Assembly: GCA_022559845.1 (NCBI GenBank)
Contig: CM040120.1
Location: 305,386,740 to 305,450,739 of the forward strand
Reading direction: 5' to 3'
Length of the DNA stretch: 64,000 nt
Source of the DNA: Amorphophallus konjac
Taxonomy: Eukaryota > Streptophyta > Magnoliopsida > Alismatales > Araceae
Of the stretch, positions 57,417-64,000 are shown piece by piece. Made by a program: the position numbers and the translations under genes. The notes below the pieces were generated by a model, which saw nothing but the letters and a program-made list of their open reading frames with translations, was not told where the DNA came from and did no database searches. Each line of letters begins with the position of its first letter. Within the stretch, counting starts at the first letter, position 1.

Positions 57417-57505
57417 CATTTATTGAATCAAACTTTAATTCATCATTGAATTGAATATATCATTCATATTTCATGGTTGTCATCATCAAAACCAGGGGCA
57501 CAACA
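57417..57505 (-). repeat. Family A LTR remnant at the array end
   Basis: 89 bases identical in extent to 29742-29830 of LTR1, ending GGGGCACAACA and followed by AATAT. Confidence 0.9.
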
Positions 57506-57510
57506 AATAT

Positions 57511-58400
57511 GTGCACTCACACAAGAAAAATGTGTACAAACCTTGAGAGCAAATGAAGGGACATGCACTGGCTCTAAATGTCATGCACAGACCTTATAAC
57601 CGTGGAGCAACAAAAGTTGTATTGACCTTATTCCAGCCCGATGCAAAGATTGCACCGACCTTGAATAGAGATGTGCACAGACTTTAGTTACCACAGAGCA
57701 AGTTTGCACGGACTTGCTATAGTGTTATTTATTTCCATCAACAAAAAACATGCACCGACTATGCATGCAGTTCTACGGAAGATGCACAGACTCTGATATG
57801 AAGAATACAAACATTGCACCGACCTCTACAAGCTAGCATCGACTTTAGTGCACAAACTAGCATCGACCTCATCGAGCTAGCATCGACCTTGAATAGTGAT
57901 GCACTCACTTGTTTAGCAGAAAAATAAGAACTGCACCGACCGATTTTGTTCAAGAGGCGATAACTACACCGACCCTTTGTGTCTGTAGACAATGCATGCA
58001 TAGACTAGACGCGTGCGAAACATAACCTGCACCGACCGTGTGTGCGGTTAACACTGACCTTAGCATGAATGAGCAAGGTATGCACCGACTCCAGATATGC
58101 ACGCTACAGTGATGTGCCTCGACATGGCTTAGCGGGAACATGCATCGACCCAGCCTATGCGAAAACTAAAACATGAAGTGCACCGACCTTATCAGTGAGG
58201 TGCATTGACTTGAACATGTGCGCTATAGTGATATGCACAAACCTCTATACGCAACGTGTATGTACATGCACAAACCTTAGTATCGACATGCACCGAGTTA
58301 AACATTGAATGTACTGACCTTGAAATGCATATTAACTAAAATGTGCACCGATCTTTATGGCATGAGGGCATTTTCCAAACACAAAGAGTCGACTTTAGAA
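57511..58400. repeat. TGCACCGACC motif cluster (family B LTR)
   Basis: About 30 variants of TGCACCGACCTT (TGCACAGACC, GCATCGACCT, TGCACAAACC) at spacings of roughly 20-40 bases. Two more sit left of the array at 28249-28284, so the array inserted into this cluster. Confidence 0.85.
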
Positions 58401-58563
58401 GTCGACATTCTTCAGGATAAAACCAGAGAGGTCAATATATGAAGAATGAGAAATCAATATATGAAGAATGTATGATGATAGAATATATGAAGAATGTGTG
58501 ATGATAGACTAATCATATTTGACTTATAGTGTATGACATCATCAAAACCATAGGGATGCAACA

Positions 58564-58576
58564 TTCTCCCCTTTTT
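58564..58576 (-). promoter_or_regulatory. Polypurine tract of family B, first of several
   Basis: Minus-strand AAAAAGGGGAGAA abuts the LTR. Further tract-like CTCCCCCTTTGAC sites lie at about 58657 and 58690, with CTCCCC at 59717 and 59813. Confidence 0.8.
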
Positions 58577-59897
58577 GATGATGGCAACACTATAAGTCGA
58601 TCAATGTCAATGCAATCATGCATGCAACATCACACACTGACTCCTACCAAAAACTCTCCCCCTTTGACACTCATGCACTCCGCCAGAAACTCTCCCCCTT
58701 TGACATCATCAAAAGGAGATGAAAGAGCTATGCTGCTGCTGGATAGGTGAGAGAATTATGCAGTATGTCCACAGTGTAGATTGACCCACGGTCATGTCTT
58801 AAAAGATTAAGTAGGGTCACTAAAACAAGCGTAGATTCTTCAAGTTTAGTAATCAAGAGAGTCCTAGAGTGAGAGTGAAGTTTATCTACGTACAGAAGAT
58901 ATGATGAAGAATCAAGGGTGAACATATATGTCAAGAGAGAGCTGTTCAAAACTATACTAAATAGACTGCAAGAAACTGATCCTCAAAAATGGTTCTCGAG
59001 GTATTGAGGACAAACAGTCCACAGACTTGTGCAAAGACAAGGGATTTGACAGAAATATATTCTTTTCTTTAAAGAGCAGCATAGAGATCAATAAGTAATA
59101 TGGTAGATCACATCTTTGACATTGAGGAGACACCTTGATCAGAGGCCAGAATCCCCAGTTACTAACCACCTTATCACCATTGCTCTATCATGATCAGAAT
59201 TTTTTTTTATTAAAAAAAATAGTCTGACACCTCATGACTTAGGTGGATTTTCATTTCTTTGATGAAACACCCAGTTTCTCAGTAATCAGACCATTGCTCT
59301 GAATATTTTTATCCCTTAAAATTTTGATATGAAGTGTTTGAAGATAATACCAGAAGTACTGATTCTGAAGGAATTTGTTTCCTGAAGTCTAGGTTTCAAG
59401 TTTTTAGAAGATTTCATGACATACGAGTTTAGCTTGATCTATGATCATGAAATATATAGGGAGATATACTTCTAACACTTTATCCAAGTCTCTGCTATTT
59501 TATTAGACCAAAGATTCTAACTAAGCATTAATGGCTCAGACTTAAAAGTTTAAGAGATGTATGGGATTCTACTGTCTGTGAATGGACTGTATTAACTCTT
59601 TCATGAGAAGCAGCAACTAAAAAAAATCTCTCAAGTTCTTTTGAATCAGTCAACCTTCACATACTCCCCTTACTAAATGCAACAATTTCTTTTGCAGAAT
59701 CACTTTCACAAGGACAACTCCCCCTCACTCAATGAAATGTTATTCAATCATGACAAATGCAGTATATGCAACTACTCAGACCCCTCAACTTAATAGCTTG
59801 CACACAGACAGATCTCCCCATCACAATATGACATGATATGCAGACATACTCATGCTTAGTGGTCAAAAGAAAACATTTTATTCATGGAGCTAAGAGT
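58577..59897. other. Family B 3' non-coding region
   Basis: No envelope-like ORF. Holds the conserved motif pair (59161-59190 and 59273-59301) and repeated polypurine tracts. Confidence 0.65.
59161..59301 (-). other. Conserved non-coding motif pair, family B
   Basis: Minus-strand AGAGCAATGGTGATAAGG with TTAGTAACTGG, and CAGAGCAATGGTCTGATTAC with TGAGAAACTGGG. They match the family A pair and the plus-strand Sirevirus motif at 16381. Confidence 0.7.
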
Positions 59898-60548
59898 TCA
59901 AGAAGATTTAAAAATACCTAACTCTCTCCTCAATGATGTGAATTTGTCATTATCCAATGGCTTAGTGAAAATGTTAGCTATTTGGTTTGCAGTGCCTACA
60001 TGGATCAATTCAAAAGTGCCTTTGGAAACCTCATCTCTAATAAAATGATGTCTGATTTCTATGTGTTTGGTTCGAGAATGCAAGAGAGGATTCTTGGCTA
60101 GATTGATAGCACTAGTATTATCACAATATATGGGTGTACACACCAGGTCTATTTGATAGTCCTGAAGCTGGTGCTTAATCCAGATAACCTGTGTACCACA
60201 GCTCCCTGCAGCTACGTACTTAGCCTCTGCAGTGGAGAGGGCCATCGAGTGTTGTTTCTTGGAACCCCATGAGACTAAACACCCACCTAGAAATTCACAA
60301 TGTTCGCTAGTGCTTTTCCTATCTAGCTTACACTCGGCATAATCTGCATCTGTATATGCAATTAGATCTAATGTGTGTGATGTAGGAAACCATAGTCCTA
60401 GGGTGTGTGTAGCAGAAAAGTATCTGAAAATCCTTTTCACAGCTGCTAAATGCAGTTCAGTGGGCCTAGATTGATACCTAGCACGCATCCCTACACTGAA
60501 TTGTATATCAGGTCTCGAGGTAGCAAGATTTAGCAGGGATCCAATCAT
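59898..60548 (-). pseudogene. Copia RNase H domain, family B
   Basis: 216 codons: MIGSLLNLATSRPDIQ, YTDADYAECKLDRKST, AEAKYVAAGSCG, YCDNTSAINLAKNP, NIFTKPLDNDKF. AEAKYV has Lys where Glu is usual (AEAEYV), so a catalytic-site residue may be lost. A TGA (60549) separates it from RT in frame (CGA expected from the family pattern). Confidence 0.82.
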
Positions 60549-61025
60549 ACCTCAGTATTGCTTTGCATCAACTTCTTTACCTGATTCGTCCGCATCTAAA
60601 GAAGTATTGGTACCCATTGGTATTGTAATGTGCTTCAGATTATTCATGCCAAACTTCTTGAGGATGTCCAATGTGTATTTGGTCTGGTTAATGAAGTATC
60701 CATCCTCCAGCTGTTGTACCTGCAAGCCAAGAAAATACTTCAATTCACCTACCAAACTCATCTCAAATTCAGCAGACATCAATTGAGCAAATTCATTGCA
60801 TAGTTCAGTACTTGTTGAACCAAAGACTATGTCATCTACATATACCTGAACTATGATGAGATCTTTATTCAAACTTTTGGTGAACAAGGTTTGATCCACC
60901 TTACCTCTATTGTAGCTCTTGCTGATCAGAAATTTAGTCAGCCTCTCATACCAGGCTCGAGGAGCCTGCTTTAGACCGTACAGAGCTTTATTTAACCTGA
61001 AAACTTGGTTAGGCAGTGAAGATAA
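60549..61025 (-). pseudogene. Reverse transcriptase C-terminal part, family B
   Basis: Contains [16 protein letters not shown] and the YVDD box ([13 protein letters not shown]), then FFINQ-like GYFINQTKYTLDILKKFG. Bounded by in-frame TGA stops at about 61023 and at 60549. Confidence 0.82.
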
Positions 61026-62335
61026 TCAAACTCTGGGGGGTTGTTCTACAAAAACATCTTCCATGATAGCAGCATTTAAAAATGCACTTTTAACATCCAT
61101 TTGATGAAGTTTTATGTTTTTAGAACATGCAAAAGCCAATAAAATCGTTATTGCTTCCATCCTAGCAACATGTGCATTGGATTCATCGAAATCAACACCA
61201 AGTTCCTGACAGTAACCTTTGGCTACTAGTTTGGCTTTATTTGTTGAGATTATTCCATCTTCATTCATTTTATTTTTGAAAACCCATTTGGTTCCTATGA
61301 CATTTGTGTTTTCAAGTCTCAGAACAAGTTTCCAGACATTATTTCTCTCAAATTGTCCTAGCTCCTCACACATAGCATTAACCCATGTTTCATCATTTAA
61401 TGCCTCATCAACTGATTTGGGCTCAATCTGTGAAACCAAAGCAACTAGGTCTTGATTATGATCATTTCTAAGATAAGACCTTGTCCTAGGGGGATCTCCT
61501 AGGTTACCTATGATGTTGTCTACAGGGTGATCTTTCAAATATTTCATATTGATTGAAGACTCACCTGCTTCAGCTGATCTTGCTTGATTGGGAGCACATG
61601 ATGCTTCAGGTAGTTCAACTTCTTCATTCTTTTTGTCCTCTATGAATTCCCCATCATCTTTTGAGCACCTATCATCATCATCCAAGTTAGTGACATTATT
61701 CGTTTCATCAAATATGACATGAGGTGATTCTTCTATAGTCTGATCTGTACTATTGAAGACCCTATATGCCCTAATTGTTTCAGAGTATCCTAGAACAATT
61801 CCTGGGGTACTCCTTACATCAAATTTATCTAGGTCCTTTTTATTATTGTTGTGAATGAAATATTTTGATCCAAAAATTTTGAAGTATGAGACATCTGGCT
61901 TCTTACCTTTCAAGAGTTCATAGGGAGTTTTCTTATGGACGGGTCTTACCAAGGCTCTGTTGATGATGTAGCAAGCGGTGTTAGTTGCCTCTACCCAAAA
62001 CCTATTGGGTAGCTGACTCTCCACCAGCATAGTCCTTACCATTTCAATGAATGTGCAGTTTCTTCTCTCCACTATGTCATTCTGCTCCGGAGTCCTAGGA
62101 GAAGAAAATCTGTGAGTTAGTCCTTCATTGTTACAGAATTCAGAGAATATGGTGTTCCCAAACTCTCCTCCATGGTTAGATTGAATCATGTAAATACTGT
62201 GAGTTGCTTCTTGTTTGACTTTATTAAAAAGGTGTTCAAACTTCTGAAAGGCATCACTCTTATTTGCTAAAAAAAATAACCATGAATATCTAGTGAAATC
62301 ATCTATAATTACAAACCCGAATCTCTTCCCATTAT
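61026..62335 (-). pseudogene. Integrase core and RT N-terminal part, family B
   Basis: Open from a frameshift near 62335. Integrase residues (IQSNHGGEFGN, with Asn where Asp is usual; TPEQNDIVERRNCT), the acidic linker and the RT palm ([30 protein letters not shown]). The Asn in the SNHGGEF motif replaces a catalytic Asp (SDHGGEF in family A), so integrase is probably inactive. Confidence 0.8.
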
Positions 62336-62986
62336 GACTTGAGTCCTGGTTGGGCCAAAGAGATCCATATGCAAAAACTCCATTGGCTTGGAGGACAAAG
62401 GCTCAGATCTGAGCTTAAATGATTTGCGGGTTTGTTTGCCTAGAGCACAGGCATCACAGACTTTTAAAATGGAACTGAATTTGATCTTATGCATGTCTCT
62501 AACTAAATCATACTTGACCAGTTTATTCAAAGTAGGGAAGCTAGCATGACCTAAACGTCTATGCCAATTAAAAGTATTATTTTCAAAATCAGCAGACAAG
62601 CAAAGATTTAACTCAGATCTATCATCTAAGTCCACAATGTAGACATTATTGACCCTATTAGCTACAAACGTAACATTGTCAGAATTTATTTCAAGAATTT
62701 TGTAAGAATTTTTATCAAACACAACTCTGTGGCCCTTGTCACATAGCTGACTAATACTAAGCAGGTTGTGTTGAAGACCTTCTACAAGCAAAACCTTCTC
62801 AATAGTGTTTGAGGTAGACTTACCAACCGTTCCTGTTCTGATAATCATACCTATGTTCTTCCCTCCAAATTTGACCAGACCCCCTACCTTCATTTCCAGC
62901 TTACTGAATTTGGATCGGTCGCCTGTCATGTGCCTGGAGCAGCCGCTATCTAGGTACCACCTGTTATGCTCGACTGCTAGGCTAAC
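62309..62986 (-). pseudogene. Protease and GAG-pre-integrase, family B
   Basis: Open after TAG 62987: [16 protein letters not shown] (protease), [29 protein letters not shown] with CDACALGKQTRKS (zinc site) and [12 protein letters not shown]. Then a frameshift near 62340 ends the frame. Confidence 0.8.
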
Positions 62987-64000
62987 CTACATAAGAACAA
63001 ATCAAACAGAATGGTTTGGAACCCAAAATAGATTGGGTCCAAAAACCTTGCTCAATCCTTTAAGAAGGGTCCTTGAAATCCAAAACTGTTTCAAAGTATT
63101 TTTCTTTTCCATGTTGTTGACAGCTTTGTTGAAATTATAATTAGAATTCTGTCCATTTGCCCTAAAGGTGTGGAATTTGTTCCTGTTATTGGACTGTTCA
63201 ATCCTTGGGTATCTATTGTACCCAAACTGTCTAGGGGAGTCAAATTTATTAAAGAATTTCTGTGGATAAGCATGACACCTCCAGTTGGTTTTGTACTGGC
63301 CCATATTGTTATAGAAGTTTGAGTTTCTGTTCTGACTCACATGCCTTGACTTGTTAGCATTCTTGTTCGGGTGGATGGGCATCAGAGCTTGCTTAGGAAA
63401 GTTCAATCCTGTTTTAGATTGTTGTCCAGCAAAGTTTGTTGGATTCTTTTTTAGTTGCTGGACATTGTGAACACTATTGGAACTGGATGGTGTGTCCAGT
63501 TTTTCTTTCCCCTTTTCTGGACAGAATGTCACAGTTTTGAACTCAAAGGGTTTCTTGTGAGTTGGGTTATAGCCTAAACCCTCTTTGTTGAAATTAACCC
63601 TTGTTCCCAACATGGTGTCCAGATTCGTTTTTCCTTGAACAAATTTTTCTAAAGTGTTTTGTTTGTCTTCCAAATCCTTTTGTAATTCTTCACATTTTTT
63701 CTGAAACTTAGAATTCACTTTTCTGACCACTTCATTCTTTTCAGTGATTAACCTATTCTCACTTTGACTTTCTTGAAGTTTTGACTTAAATTTATCAAGT
63801 TGTTTTTGAACTTCCTATTTTTCATATTTAAGATTTTCATTTTCTTTTCTTAGAGAGTTCATCTCTTCTAATTGTTCCTTGACTTTCTGATTCTCTTCGT
63901 TAGATTGAATTTGTTCTTCAGTGACAGTATTCAATTTCCTCTTTATCGTCCTATTGTCTTTACTCAAAGCATTGAACTTAGCTAACAATTCGGCATAGGC
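62987..64000 (-). pseudogene. Gag C-terminal region, family B (continues past window)
   Basis: Coiled-coil sequence from the window edge is interrupted by TAG at 63815. The next frame (to TGA 63002) has a KKCEELQKDLEDKQNTLEKF coiled coil, the conserved QGKTNLDTMLG and KEGLGYNPTHKK block, Asn/Gln/Arg-rich sequence and the closing LFWVPNHSV. Layout matches family A Gag. Confidence 0.7.

Larger units (their letters stand above)
28306..57505 (-). mobile_element. Tandem array of three family A Sirevirus copies with one target duplication
   Basis: Order on the plus axis: LTR1 (28306-29830), copy 1 interior (29831-39527), LTR2 (39528-40901, truncated), copy 2 interior (to 46378), LTR3 (46379-47903), copy 3 interior (to 56485), foreign solo LTR (56486-57416) and an 89-base LTR end (57417-57505). 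The outer flanks are AATAT (28301-28305) and AATAT (57506-57510), while neither inner LTR has its own duplication. Thus one insertion expanded into an array, as unequal LTR recombination would do. Repeated primer sites (39514, 46365) and polypurine tracts (29831, 47904) confirm the shared orientation. Confidence 0.9.

Noticed and set aside
57511..58400. CRISPR-like array of short regularly spaced motifs
   Set aside because: Motifs are degenerate, about 10-12 bases, unevenly spaced and lie in a retrotransposon LTR of a plant genome.
34027..63730. Endogenous plant virus (pararetrovirus or other)
   Set aside because: Domain order is copia-type (integrase before RT) with LTRs, Met-tRNA primer sites and target duplications; no viral movement or coat protein was seen.

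Overview
This is a plant nuclear genome window made almost entirely of transposable elements nested inside one another. A flowering plant is indicated by spliceosomal introns, a plant-type importin beta, CACTA transposons with CACTACAAGAAAAA ends, initiator-Met-tRNA primer sites (TGGTATCAGAGC) and Sirevirus-type Ty1/copia elements. The importin resembles Arabidopsis KPNB1 from memory, which favours a eudicot or early-diverging lineage, but the species cannot be named. No intact host gene, rRNA or tRNA gene was found.

Layout. (a) 1-14268: CACTA territory. A complete element (3056-11380, 3-bp target duplication ATA) carries 14 or more GCGACC-type subterminal repeats per end. It has captured four exons of a thioredoxin-like gene and the N-terminal half of importin beta, followed by a four-unit tandem repeat. 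It appears to sit, in opposite orientation, inside a related CACTA element whose transposase remnants lie at 1-1549 (minus strand) and whose terminus is at 14268. (b) 14269-15900: an LTR-like stretch with dispersed inverted ACGGTC/GACCGT motifs and a TATA box. (c) 15900-26094: the 3' end of a plus-strand Sirevirus (non-coding region, repeated polypurine tracts, about 2.0-kb LTR). Its LTR is split by a young gag-only Ty3/gypsy element (18716-25465, 2171-bp LTRs with 5 mismatches, TSD AAGAA). (d) 26119-26661: an extremely small TRIM, then a short proline-rich ORF fragment. (e) 27032-64000: a minus-strand Sirevirus (family B) whose 3' LTR is split by a 29.2-kb block. The block (28306-57505, single TSD AATAT) is a tandem array of a second minus-strand Sirevirus (family A): LTR, copy 1, LTR, copy 2, LTR, copy 3, LTR remnant. 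Family B gag-pol continues past the window edge.

The retroelement genes follow the copia order gag, protease, integrase, reverse transcriptase, RNase H, and family A adds an envelope-like ORF. All copies contain stops or frameshifts, many of them shared between copies, so mobilisation must have been in trans or before decay, or the stops are bypassed. The strongest leads are the single-TSD tandem array, a non-coding motif near CAGAGCAATGGT shared by three Sirevirus families, family-specific GTCGAC-core palindrome clusters upstream of the LTR TATA boxes, a conserved stop / splice-acceptor-like junction between gag and pol, and the CACTA gene-capture history.
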